NCBI GenBank assembly: GCA_013214025.1
Contig: JABSRN010000008.1
Span: forward strand, 1 to 64,000
DNA length: 64,000 nucleotides
Direction of reading: 5' to 3'
DNA from: Polyangiaceae bacterium
GTDB lineage: Bacteria; Myxococcota_A; Polyangia; Polyangiales; Polyangiaceae
Below the pieces are notes generated by a model, which was given only the letters and a program-made list of their open reading frames with translations, ran no database searches and was not told where the DNA came from. The position numbers and the translations under genes were made by a program. Each line of letters begins with the position of its first letter. Positions within the stretch are counted from its first letter, which is position 1. Positions 49,230 to 59,300 of this stretch are shown piece by piece.

Positions 49230-51164
49230 CTAAGAATCGGTCTTCAGCCGATAGATGTCGAGCTTTTGGGCCGAGTGATTAAAAACGGTGTCGAAGCTGC
49301 CGATGCGGCGATAGCGGGTGGGAAGTAGTTTGCCGATCACGTGCTGGATCACCGTTTCAGCTGCGCTGTTCGCTGACCAAATTCGGAAAAATCGCTGCCA
49401 CTGCGCTGAGTTTCGTGGGTGGACGACCACCACAGTGGGCGGATTTTGGTCGAGGCTCGCGATGTCGTCGACAGTGAGCCGGCCGGGGTACTGGTCGACA
49501 AATACGATAGCGCCGCGCAAATGGGGGCGGCGCCGTCCGATCAAGCTACTCAGCTGTATGTCCTCCGGGAGTACCAGCACCGTCCCTTCTGATCCTGCAG
49601 ATTTACGGGCGAGGGCTGCTGCCTCCTCGATAATCACGCCGCGATCATTGAGCCACAGCCCTTGCCAATGGGTACCATCGGCGGCCTTCGTTCGCGCTAT
49701 CGTGGCGCGGTCAAACTTGTTCCCAAAGATGCTCAAAAGCAAAAGCAGAAAAACGAAATGCTGCAGCCACGTGAGCCGCGCAGCCTGGAGGCCACAAAAC
49801 ATCGCGACGAGGGCGATGACGATGATGGGGTTGTTGTCGTAAAAGGGTCGCAGTTCTGGCGCACTGGTGTTGTGTAGCAGCGAGCAGCACAGGCTGACGA
49901 TGACCAGACACTGAAAAGTCTCCTGGCGACCGAGCGGAAGCGCCCCGGAGGCGCGCGGAGACCTAGAGTCGCCTTCACGGCCGAAGTCCTGCGCCAAGCG
50001 CAGCACGAAAAATGCCGTGACGAACACCAAGCCAAAGGACGGCAGGGATTTGAGCCTGTCCCATTGATGTACCCAGTTTGGCGGCATGGGTCCGAATCCG
50101 CTTTGTGATAAGTAGACGGCGCCACCGAAGCTAAGGAGCACGCCCGCGACGATCACGATAGTGGAGCCAGCGCTGAATCCGTCGTCTCGCGGTGATGTGG
50201 GGAATCGGAGCGTTCCGTGATGGCGAATGAGTCGCGCCCCGACCCACAACAATGCCAAGGAGGCCATGAATGAGGCGGGGTAGGCGCTTTCGATAACCAG
50301 ATATCCGAATAGGTTAGTTAGAAGCTGTAAGCTTCCCCCTTTGAGTTGGGAGGCGTCTGGAAAGGTCGCCTGAAGAAACTGAGCTGGGCTGCTTCCGATA
50401 CTAAGTAGCGTCAAGAGTACGCAGGCGCTGCCGGCGATGAGCCCCCGCGCGAAACCCAGAGCCGAGCGGAGTAGATCGCGCTGCCCCTCAGTGTCGTTTC
50501 GCTTGCGGTAGAGGAGGCAGCGATACAAGAACACCGCGAACCAGCCAGCGACGACACCCACCGCCGTGCTTTGTTTGAAGACCAGGGTGGCGGTAGCGAA
50601 GGCCCCGGCGAGCGTCCAGAAACGTAGACGCCGGGGTGCTTCGGTGCTTAGCGCCCAGGCTCCGGCGGCGATGCTGAGCCACGCGGTGCACTGGGCTGTG
50701 GCGTCGTAGGCGCATTCCTTGTTGAGTTGGATCAGTGTCGCAAAGCTGGCTATCGCCACCAAGGTAGCGATGCGCCGCGAGCAGAGGCGAACCGCGATGG
50801 TGTAGCCCACGCCGCTCGTGACCAGTTGGAGGATGGCGATGAGCCACAGTTCTTGGAGTAGGCGATATTCACCGAACCACTTTTGGATGAAGCCGAGCAC
50901 CAAAAAGCTGCCTGGGGGAATGGGGAGAACGTAGTCGTCATAGGCGATCTCTCCGTTTGCCCAGCGCGCGCCCAGCGGACCGCTCCAGCCCGTGAATTCG
51001 GCGTCGCCGAAATGATTGTTCGTTAGTCGCGGAACAAACTGATAATTGAAGCCGAGGAACACTACGGCGCAAAAGGCGAGCAAGGCAAACGCGATCATTC
51101 GGTCGCGCGCGCTGATTTCGCGGGCTCGCCCGCTGCCCGAGCCGGAGCTGGACGGCGCGATCAC
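49230..51164 (-). CDS. GT-C-like membrane protein, paralogue of upstream gene
   Basis: 644 residues; GTG start in a GTGA overlap with the upstream stop and AAGGAG 7 bases before it. One N-terminal helix is followed by a periplasmic loop (DAEFTGWSGPLGARWANGE, then DDYVLPIPPGSF), about 10 more helices, and a soluble end of about 150 residues with VLVLPEDIQLSSLIGRRRPH. The loop and the soluble domain match the next gene (51161-53128) closely in pattern, so the two arose by duplication. Acidic residues in loop 1 and the helix layout suit a lipid-linked-sugar glycosyltransferase. Donor and acceptor unknown. Confidence 0.7.
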   Translation of the reverse strand: MIAPSSSGSGSGRAREISARDRMIAFALLAFCAVVFLGFNYQFVPRLTNNHFGDAEFTGWSGPLGARWANGEIAYDDYVLPIPPGSFLVLGFIQKWFGEYRLLQELWLIAILQLVTSGVGYTIAVRLCSRRIATLVAIASFATLIQLNKECAYDATAQCTAWLSIAAGAWALSTEAPRRLRFWTLAGAFATATLVFKQSTAVGVVAGWFAVFLYRCLLYRKRNDTEGQRDLLRSALGFARGLIAGSACVLLTLLSIGSSPAQFLQATFPDASQLKGGSLQLLTNLFGYLVIESAYPASFMASLALLWVGARLIRHHGTLRFPTSPRDDGFSAGSTIVIVAGVLLSFGGAVYLSQSGFGPMPPNWVHQWDRLKSLPSFGLVFVTAFFVLRLAQDFGREGDSRSPRASGALPLGRQETFQCLVIVSLCCSLLHNTSAPELRPFYDNNPIIVIALVAMFCGLQAARLTWLQHFVFLLLLLSIFGNKFDRATIARTKAADGTHWQGLWLNDRGVIIEEAAALARKSAGSEGTVLVLPEDIQLSSLIGRRRPHLRGAIVFVDQYPGRLTVDDIASLDQNPPTVVVVHPRNSAQWQRFFRIWSANSAAETVIQHVIGKLLPTRYRRIGSFDTVFNHSAQKLDIYRLKTDS

Positions 51165-53128
51165 GGAGACTCCTTGGAGGGACCAGAACTCTTACGAACC
51201 CAAATGTCCATCGTTCCCTGACGCCAGAAATATACCGAGCGAAAGCTAGCCTTGCGTTCGTAGTGCTGGGGGAGCAGCTTGAACAGGAATTCGTACATCA
51301 CGCGGTGGGTCGCGCTATCAACGCTCCAGGTGCTGAACACGCGCTCCCAAAGGACCCGTTCGTTGGGGTGGACGACCACTACCTTGGGTAAATCACGCCG
51401 CAGGGCCAGCAGATCATCACTGAGCAGACGCGCTGCGTATTGATCAACGAACAGCACGGCGCCTCTTATGGTCGGGCGGGGGCGGTTGAATAGACCGACG
51501 AGCTGCACGTCTTCAGGGAGAACGAGAACCGTCTCGTCCGCCGCGGCGAGTGACTGAACCGTCCGCGCTGCTCGGAGCATCTCGGCTCCGCGTTCGTTGA
51601 CCTGAAGACCCATCCAATGCCCCCCGAGTACGGGAGTTTGGGCGCCCAGGGCACGGTTCATCTTGATGCTGAACAATGGCAATAGAGACAGCGCGAATAT
51701 TCCGAATGCCGCCCCCGGCAAGCGCGTACGACTGATGATGAGGTGCAGTGCGAGGAAGGCGAAGGGGATATTCGGGTTGTTGTAATAGAAGGGATAGAAT
51801 CTGACGAAGGAGGTGTTGTAGATCAGTGAGCAGACCATGGCGGTCAAACCCACGGCGACGAACACATGTCCTCGATCGCCGAGCCCGCCTGCTCGATGCC
51901 GTTCGCTGGGGCCACTTGGCGGAAGCTGTCGGGCGTAGAACAGGTGAACGACCAAGAATAAACATCCGAAGCCCAATCCGAATGCGGGTAGTAGACGGAG
52001 CCCTTCTGTGCCCGCGAGAATTATCGGTGGTATCGACGAGATGTTCGCGGCGAGTAGTAGAATCGCTGCGCCGAAGGTACAGAACAGGACTGTTGCGATG
52101 AGCCACGCGGCGGCGACGGTTAGATCGCCTGGGTCTTCGCACTCCTTGTTCAGACTGAGCGGCTGAGCTCTGCTGGATCGAAATCCAGCGTATATCATCA
52201 GGCCTAGAAATAGCAGTGAGCCCCGGTAGGCATCGAAATTGAACAGATAGCTCAATACGTTGAGCAGCAGAGGCAGCTTGCCACCCTTGAGTCCCGACGC
52301 GTCGCTGAATACCGCTTGAATAAAGGGCCCCATGCCGCTGTCCAGCGACCACAACAGCGCCCATAGCAGAGCGACGCCAAGGCCGAGCCCGTAGCTAAAA
52401 TGCTTCACATCCGTCCGGCGCCAGCCGAAGGCTTGCCCCACCGCAGCGCCCAGGGGCGCGCCGATGTCCTGGCGCAGCCTGTAGGTATCGACGAAGATTA
52501 GGTAGGCAAGGCCGAAGAGCCATCCGGCACCGATGCCGACTGCTGTGCTTTGCTTGAAAATCAGCGTTGCCGATGTCAGGAATCCGGCAGACAACCACCA
52601 TCGCGCGCTTTTCGCCGGCTCCGACCGAAAGGCGTACAACCCCGTGGTGACACTGGCCCAGGCGCAGAGTTGCGAGGTGTGGTCATACAGGCATTCTTTG
52701 GGCAGCTGCATCGCTGTAATCAGGCTTCCCGCGGCGACAAAAATGGCTGTGCGGGGGGAACTCAGCTGAGCTGCGATGGCGTAGGCGAGCCATGCCATCA
52801 ACAAGTGGCAGATAGAGGCCGCCCAAAGTTCCTGAATCAAGATCGCCTGTCCCGTGAGCTGCTGCACGAGCGCCAGCAGCACGAAGCTGCCCGGCGGGAT
52901 TGGAAATACAAAGTCGACGTAGGGGATTTCCCCGGCGACGAAGCGTTCCGCGATGGGCCCTACCCAGCCGGTGAATTCCCGGTCTCCAATGACGTTATTG
53001 TTGAGTCTCGGGACGTACCACCAGCAGAGCGCTAGAAATAGGGCGCTCTGCCACGCGAGCAGGCGATGAGCCCTTGCCCACTCGGCGGCTGAAGCTGTGT
53101 CATTGCTGGGGGACGACGAATCGTTCAT
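51161..53128 (-). CDS. GT-C-like membrane protein, paralogue of downstream gene
   Basis: 655 residues; ATGA overlap with the upstream stop. It shares with its neighbour DREFTGWVGPIAERFVAGE, the DFVFPIPPGSF loop, KECLYDHTSQLCAW, the TATLIFKQSTAVG-type membrane stretch, and the soluble end with VLVLPEDVQLVGLFNRPRP and a VVVHPNERVLW strand. About 11 membrane helices. The retained acidic residues in loop 1 (near residue 72) suggest both copies are active, perhaps adding successive sugars. This is inference from GT-C family behaviour. Confidence 0.7.
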   Translation of the reverse strand: MNDSSSPSNDTASAAEWARAHRLLAWQSALFLALCWWYVPRLNNNVIGDREFTGWVGPIAERFVAGEIPYVDFVFPIPPGSFVLLALVQQLTGQAILIQELWAASICHLLMAWLAYAIAAQLSSPRTAIFVAAGSLITAMQLPKECLYDHTSQLCAWASVTTGLYAFRSEPAKSARWWLSAGFLTSATLIFKQSTAVGIGAGWLFGLAYLIFVDTYRLRQDIGAPLGAAVGQAFGWRRTDVKHFSYGLGLGVALLWALLWSLDSGMGPFIQAVFSDASGLKGGKLPLLLNVLSYLFNFDAYRGSLLFLGLMIYAGFRSSRAQPLSLNKECEDPGDLTVAAAWLIATVLFCTFGAAILLLAANISSIPPIILAGTEGLRLLPAFGLGFGCLFLVVHLFYARQLPPSGPSERHRAGGLGDRGHVFVAVGLTAMVCSLIYNTSFVRFYPFYYNNPNIPFAFLALHLIISRTRLPGAAFGIFALSLLPLFSIKMNRALGAQTPVLGGHWMGLQVNERGAEMLRAARTVQSLAAADETVLVLPEDVQLVGLFNRPRPTIRGAVLFVDQYAARLLSDDLLALRRDLPKVVVVHPNERVLWERVFSTWSVDSATHRVMYEFLFKLLPQHYERKASFRSVYFWRQGTMDIWVRKSSGPSKESP

Positions 53129-54882
53129 GGTCGCTCCCCACGAAGAGTGATGCGCTCGCCCCGGGGCGGCAGTTGGATGCGTTCATACCCCGCGTCCCGC
53201 CAGGCGGCCCACACGAGGTTCGGATGATTCAGGGGATAGGCGAATCGAAACGACGCAGCCAGCGGAGAGCCGTCGGCTGTGGCCTCCAGAACGGTGATGT
53301 CAACACCGCGCAGGGAGATCACAGTCCCCGATGGCAGCGGGTGGGCTTCACCCCGATAGATGCGGTTGAAGGCACGGGAGAAAAAACCGCCTGTTGGTCG
53401 AACGATTATCGTGTGTCTATCCACGGTTTCGATGGAGGTAGCCGCAAGAGTTCCGCAGAAAAACAGCAACCGCTTGGCGATAGGGAGATCACGAGTCAGT
53501 CGCATCACCGCGGTCATCGAGCCGTAGTAATAGTCCGGGCTGTTCAACACCATCAGGGATTGCCGCGACGGCTCGTCCACCAATCCGTACAATCGGTCGC
53601 CGCTGGCCCGCAATTCCGAATCGTAGCGATCCATCTTGAGCGTGCGGAAGGGAAGCAGGACCGGGGCGATCCCCAAGTGCAGAACTGCAAAGGCCGCGGC
53701 CAGCGATTGAAAGGGGAGGCGGCGGTATCCGGGCTGGGGGGCTCCCTGGCTCGCACGTTCTAACACCTGAGCGACCAGCGCCATGGCTCCGATTCCAACG
53801 AAGAACAGCAGTCGATCTTCGGGGAATGTCGCGCAGATGGGAGGCAGACAGCCGACCATGCCGAGTGCGAAGAAGCGACTCTCCCGCTGTTCACGGAGCA
53901 TAGGCCACAGGATAACGGTGATCGCGAGCATGCCTGCGGCGGTCAGCTGGGTGAAACGCTGTGCCGCCAGACCCTCAAGTTCTAGCCACCAGCCGGAGAA
54001 GGGGGCTGCGAATTGCGAGAACAAGAATAGCTGCGGACGCTCAAGCCACACCTTGGCGTAGGCGAAGGGCTCGCGAAGGGGGTGTACGTACAGTCCTGAG
54101 CCGAAGGTGTAGTGCCCTAGCTCGCGGTAAATCAGGGCCCAGCCCAGGACCACCCCGAGCCACGGAAGTGCCGCCCCGCAGCGGGTACGAAGCCCGCGCT
54201 CCATGGTCAGATTGTGCGCCACAAGGTAACCGACCGCACCCAGCGCGAACTCCGCGCAACCGAGGGCGATGCTGAGCGCTGCGATGGAACCGAATAGCGC
54301 TTTCCGGCTGCCGTGTTTCCGCCAACGGATGTGTGACCAAATTGCGAGTACACCAAATAGGGCCGCTAGCACAGTGTTGCGATTCGCTAACCAACCGACG
54401 GCGTGCCCGTGGGCGTCATCGATGGCGTACAGGAGTGCAGCGAGTCCCGCCACCCAGGTGTGCCCCAGAACCTCCCGGAACAGGAGCGCGGCCGCGGCGG
54501 CGAGGGAGCCGTACCAAAGCACGCTTTGCAGGTGCATGAGCCATTCGTGATCGGGCCACGCGTGGTAGTCGAGGTGGTGAGTCCACGAACTCAGTGGCCT
54601 CCAGAAGGAAACGCCGAACTCGTGGTGGGTGATCCACGGGTAGAACCCGGACACCTTATTGTCCATATTCGCGCGCAGGATTTCGTCTCGCGCGGGGAGC
54701 TTGTCGTGGCCGTAGAGGTTGACCTGTCGGGGCAGATCCATCCCGAGGGAGTGTTGCTTGAAAACGCGGTCTTCGGTCGCCAGGCCTGTGGTGACGGAAA
54801 CCAGCGTCAACAACATCGCGATGACAGCCACCCATCGGCCGATCTTTGGCGAGGCTAGAAACAGGGCGACGCGCTCGTACAT
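53125..54882 (-). CDS. Multi-pass membrane protein, first gene of GT-C-like operon
   Basis: 585 residues, about 10 helices. The first long periplasmic loop has HHEFGVSFWRPLSSWTHHLD, and the next helices contain AIDDAHGHAVGWLANRN, a pattern seen in uncharacterised TPR-less relatives of protein O-mannosyltransferase-like (TMTC/PMT) proteins. The C-terminal 130 residues form a soluble domain without a clear match. No good ribosome site lies before the ATG at 54882. It overlaps the next gene by four bases, so all four genes should be made in fixed ratio. Confidence 0.65.
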   Translation of the reverse strand: MYERVALFLASPKIGRWVAVIAMLLTLVSVTTGLATEDRVFKQHSLGMDLPRQVNLYGHDKLPARDEILRANMDNKVSGFYPWITHHEFGVSFWRPLSSWTHHLDYHAWPDHEWLMHLQSVLWYGSLAAAAALLFREVLGHTWVAGLAALLYAIDDAHGHAVGWLANRNTVLAALFGVLAIWSHIRWRKHGSRKALFGSIAALSIALGCAEFALGAVGYLVAHNLTMERGLRTRCGAALPWLGVVLGWALIYRELGHYTFGSGLYVHPLREPFAYAKVWLERPQLFLFSQFAAPFSGWWLELEGLAAQRFTQLTAAGMLAITVILWPMLREQRESRFFALGMVGCLPPICATFPEDRLLFFVGIGAMALVAQVLERASQGAPQPGYRRLPFQSLAAAFAVLHLGIAPVLLPFRTLKMDRYDSELRASGDRLYGLVDEPSRQSLMVLNSPDYYYGSMTAVMRLTRDLPIAKRLLFFCGTLAATSIETVDRHTIIVRPTGGFFSRAFNRIYRGEAHPLPSGTVISLRGVDITVLEATADGSPLAASFRFAYPLNHPNLVWAAWRDAGYERIQLPPRGERITLRGERP

Positions 54883-55116
54883 TTTTCAGGGGAGGGCGCT
54901 CGGGCCGGGGACACCAAGAACGACCCTCGGATAACAAAGCTTTCCCGGTGCATCTAGGAAATGCTCCCCCGCGGCCGGTGTCGACGGGTGGGGGATCGGT
55001 GCCGGGTGCTCGAGGAGTGCCGGTTTTAGGCATTCATTGCTCTTGCGGTGCCCCCTCCGGACAGATTGTGTCCTAGCAGGGGAGTCGGAGCTTCTGCCGG
55101 GCCGCCCACCGGTGGT

Positions 55117-56376
55117 ATGTCTGTGTCTGTGAGATTCGTTCACGCCAGTGATTTGCACCTGGACAGCCCTCTGCGAGGGTTGGCGCGCTACGAGGGCGCG
55201 CCCGTGGAGGCCATCCGGGGCGCGACGCGATTGGCCCTTGAGCAGATCGTCGAGCTTTGCATCGGGGAGGACGCGCAACTACTGCTCATCGCGGGCGACG
55301 TTTATGACGGCGATTGGAAGGACTATTCCACGGGGCTGTTCTTTGCCGGGCAGATGTCGCGATTGCGTCACGCGGGCATCCGGGTGGTGATGCTGCGCGG
55401 CAACCACGACGCGAGCAGCCAGATAACGCGACATCTCCGGCTCCCGGACAACGTGGTGGAGCTATCAACCAAGAAGCCGGTTACGCACGTTTTCGAAGAT
55501 ATCGGGGTGGCCGTGCACGGTCAGGGTTTTGCCACTCGCGTGGTGGACCAGGATCTCGCGGCGAACTACCCGGCTGCGGTCGCGGGCTTGTTCAACATCG
55601 GACTGCTCCACACGTCTGTCAGCGGTCGTCCGGGCCATGAGCCCTATGCCCCGTGCAGCATCGAGACCCTGAAGAACCTCGCGTACGATTATTTCGCGCT
55701 CGGTCATGTGCACCAGAGGGAGGTGCTCTCCGAAAAGCCGTGGGTCGTTTTCTCGGGAAATCCCCAGGGGCGTCACATGGCGGAGACAGGCGCGAAGGGC
55801 GTCACCCTAGTTCAGACAGAAGAGCAGCGCGTGATCTCGGTGGAGCATCGCGACACGGATGTGGTCCGCTTCGAGCAGCTCAAGGTTGAGGTGAGCTCGG
55901 TGCGGGCTGCCGAAGAGGTACCGGAACGTGTACTTCTGGCCTTAGAAGAGGTGTCGGCGGCAGCCCAGGGCCGGACAGTGGCGGTGCGTCTGATCTTGAG
56001 CGGTCGAACGGTGGCCCATGGCGCGCTGACCAGCGATCCACAGCGCTGGGAGCAAGAGCTGCGATCCGTCGCGAACGATGTGGGAGGAGACGGGCTGTGG
56101 ATCGAGAAGATCTCTTTCCGTACCCAAGGGCAGTATGACAGGGAACGTCTCGCCCAACGCGATGACGCCATTGGTCAGCTGGTTCGTTCTTTGACCAGTC
56201 TCCACAGCGACGAGCAACGATTGGATTCGCTCTTGCAGGAGTTCACGTCCCTCCGTCTTCCGGCGGAAGTTCGAGAAATGGCGAGTATCAGCACGCCGGA
56301 CGACTTGCGCGCAGTTCTCGGTGATGTGCAAGAGATGCTGTTAGCGCGCCTGCTCGATCACGCGGAGGACGCGTGA
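55117..56376 (+). CDS. SbcD/YhaO-like DNA-repair metallophosphoesterase
   Basis: 419 residues from ATG 55117; an earlier in-frame ATG/GTG adds an unconserved leader. Metal-binding motifs of Mre11/SbcD nucleases are complete: DLHLD (12-16), GDVYDGDW, RGNHD, LLHTS and GHVH. The capping domain follows, and the last 60 residues are helical. Overall it matches the YhaO branch. With the ATPase encoded right behind (GTGA overlap) it should process DNA ends or hairpins. Both proteins are cytoplasmic. Confidence 0.88.
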   Translation: MSVSVRFVHASDLHLDSPLRGLARYEGAPVEAIRGATRLALEQIVELCIGEDAQLLLIAGDVYDGDWKDYSTGLFFAGQMSRLRHAGIRVVMLRGNHDASSQITRHLRLPDNVVELSTKKPVTHVFEDIGVAVHGQGFATRVVDQDLAANYPAAVAGLFNIGLLHTSVSGRPGHEPYAPCSIETLKNLAYDYFALGHVHQREVLSEKPWVVFSGNPQGRHMAETGAKGVTLVQTEEQRVISVEHRDTDVVRFEQLKVEVSSVRAAEEVPERVLLALEEVSAAAQGRTVAVRLILSGRTVAHGALTSDPQRWEQELRSVANDVGGDGLWIEKISFRTQGQYDRERLAQRDDAIGQLVRSLTSLHSDEQRLDSLLQEFTSLRLPAEVREMASISTPDDLRAVLGDVQEMLLARLLDHAEDA

Positions 56377-59300
56377 AAATACTAGAGCTGTGCCTTCAGG
56401 CCTTCGGTTCTTTTTCTGAACGTCGTCTGGACTTTGGAGACGGTCGCGGCCTCTTCGTCGTCTATGGGCGAAACGAGGCCGGCAAGAGCACGGCCCTGCG
56501 GGCGGTTACGGATCTGCTCTACGGGATTCCGCCGAAGACTCGGGACGCACACATGCATGCGATGAAGGACCTCCGAATAGGGGCCAAATTGCAGAACGGG
56601 TCGACAGAGTCGGTGGAGCTGATTCGCCGCAAGGGACTAAAAGGCACACTGTTGTCGCCCAGCGGTGCCGTGCTGGACGATGCGGTGATGGACGCCGTGC
56701 TGGGCGGTGTGAATCGAGCGATGTTTGAGTCTGTGTTCGGGCTCACGAACGACAGCCTGCGAGCTGGCGCCCAGGCCTTGCTGGAGGGCAGCGGCAGCGT
56801 TGGCGAAAGCCTTTTTGAAGCTGGTGTAGGTACTGCGGGTGTCCACCAAATCGTCGGCAGCCTGAAGGAAGACGCCGACGCCCTGTTCACGCCCCGAGGC
56901 CGCGGGCGCAAACACATCAACAGTGCGCTCACCGAGCTCAAGGAGCTGCGCGCCCAATTGACCGGGAGCATGTTGGGGGCCAAGGCTTTTCTCGAACAAG
57001 AAGCGAGCCTGACCGAGGCGCGAGAAAAACAACTGTCTCTGAGCGAAGGACGCTCGCGCCTCGATGTCGAACGACACCGTTTGATGCGACTGCGGCGTGT
57101 ATTGCCGCTGCTCGGGCGACTGCGGCAATGGGAACTGGAGCGTGATGCCCTGGGCGAGATTCGCCCGGCGATCGTAGAGGGCTCCCGCGTTCGCCAGGCA
57201 GCGTTGACGGAAACGCGGGAGTGCGAGGCGCAGATCGTCCGCTTGAGTTCCGAGCTCAGCGACCAGCGGGAGCGTGCCGACGCGATCGGGCCCGAGAAGG
57301 AGCTGCTCCGCGTTGACGAAAGCGCCATCGATGAATTGTCCACTGAGCTGGGGAAGTATCAGTCTTGGCAGCGAGATATCCCGCTGCGCCGGGGCGAACT
57401 ACGGGCTCTAGAAGAGGACATCGACACGCTGCGGAGCCAGGTCGGCGCCAATGGTCGCGAGGACGGCACCAGCAATCGCGAGGACGGCACCAGCAATCTG
57501 GTAGACTTGATTCTAGCCGGGCGGGTCAGGACACTGGCGGCGAAGCAGAGCGGCCTGGAGCGCGATCGAGCTCACGCGAGTTCTCAACTGCGCGCGAATG
57601 AACGCCGGCTGGCCAATTTACCCAAGGGGACTAAGGGGGCTGAGATCCGAACGACCGCGGGACTTCGCGGCGCTGTGAACGCAGCGCGGGGCGCACGGGA
57701 GTTGGTTCGACGCAGAGAAGAGCAGCGAGCGGTACTGGAGCAGGGCCGGCTTCATTTTCAGTCGAGGATTGAGGCCTTGGGCATCAGTGCCGGATTTGTC
57801 GATGGAGCGCGCGCGCCCGCGGTGCCGTCCGCGGAAGCTCTGGAACGAGCCATTGCGGCAACCCAGCGGCTCGATCAAGAGCGCTCGCGGCTGTCGGACG
57901 AACAGCGCGCTGCCGAAACGCGACTGAGGGAGGTCGAGCGAGACATCGACAAGCTCACTCGGGCCGGCGATGTCCCCACCGAGGAAGTACTGGATCGCGC
58001 TCGGCAGAATCGGGACGAGAGTTTCGCGCCGGTTCGAGAAGCCGCTGCCGGGCGAGCGGAGCCCGTGGATTCGGCGGACTACGAGCAATCCGTGCGCGAA
58101 GTGGATCACGTAGCGGACCGCTTGCGCCGGGAAGCGGAGCGGGTGGCTCGCCTCGTCGCCGATGAAGCCGAATTGACGCATCTGAATAAGCTGGGGAAAG
58201 ATTTTACCGAGCGGCGAGAGGCGGCTGATGAGGCGGAGCGCGATGCTCATTCAGCATGGCGGTCACTCTGGGCCGCTGATTTTTCAGAGCTAGCCAATTT
58301 CGACGTCCCGCCTCCCGTAGATGCCCGCCCTTGGCTTAGGCGATACGATGAGCTCTGCCGGATGCTGCCGGAAATGGAGCGCCACCGCGTCGACGTAGCC
58401 AAACACGCTCAAGAATGTTCCAACTTACGAACAGCATTATCCGCTGAACTGGCTCAGCTTGAGACAAACGATGTTGGCGGGTCGGGAGGCGATGAGCTGA
58501 TCAGCCTGCTAGTCCGCGGGGAAGAGCTTTGTCGGCGTGAGGCCGACAGCGAACTGGAGCGTTCGCGCCTCTTGGCAGAACGAACATCCTTGGAAGAGGC
58601 TCGGCAGCTGGCACGAGCTGAGGCAGACGAAGCCGCCGCGTCCTACGGGAGTTGGTCGACGGAGTGGGGCGAGGCGATGCAGCAGCTGAACTTGCCCAGC
58701 ACGGCGACTCCCGACGAAGCGACTGCGGTGCTGGAGCACTACAGCCGCTTGGACAACAAGAACGAGCAGATACGAAAAATGCGCCGCCGTATCGACGGCA
58801 TGTTGCAACTCGCTGGCGAGTTCGAATCGCTCCTGGCCCGGGTTTCGGGGCTGTCGTCCAGCCCCGACGGCGGGATGCCGCAGGAACAAGCCCGCGCGGT
58901 GATCGCCGAATATCGTCAGGCGCGTCAGATGGCGACTGACGGCCGACGGTTGGCCGGCGAAATTCGAGAGAAACGCCTACAGCTCGAAGAATACGAGCGC
59001 CGAAAATCTCAGGCCGCCCAGCAGCTCGAAGACTTGATGTTGGCGGCGAGCTCCGAAACAAGAGAGGTCAAGTCTCTGGACGATCTCGTTGCCGCTGAGG
59101 AGCGGGCTGCGCGGGCTATTGCCCTCGACGGTCAGATCGTTGAGCAGCAACGGGAACTGGACGTGGAGGGCGAAGGCGCCAAGCTCGAAGATTTGGTGGC
59201 TGAGAGCTCGGCGGTCAACCGGGACGAACTAGCTGCGCGGCTCGATCAAATCGAAGAAGAAATGCGCTCGCTAGATGAAGCCATCGAACAAAATGCCACC

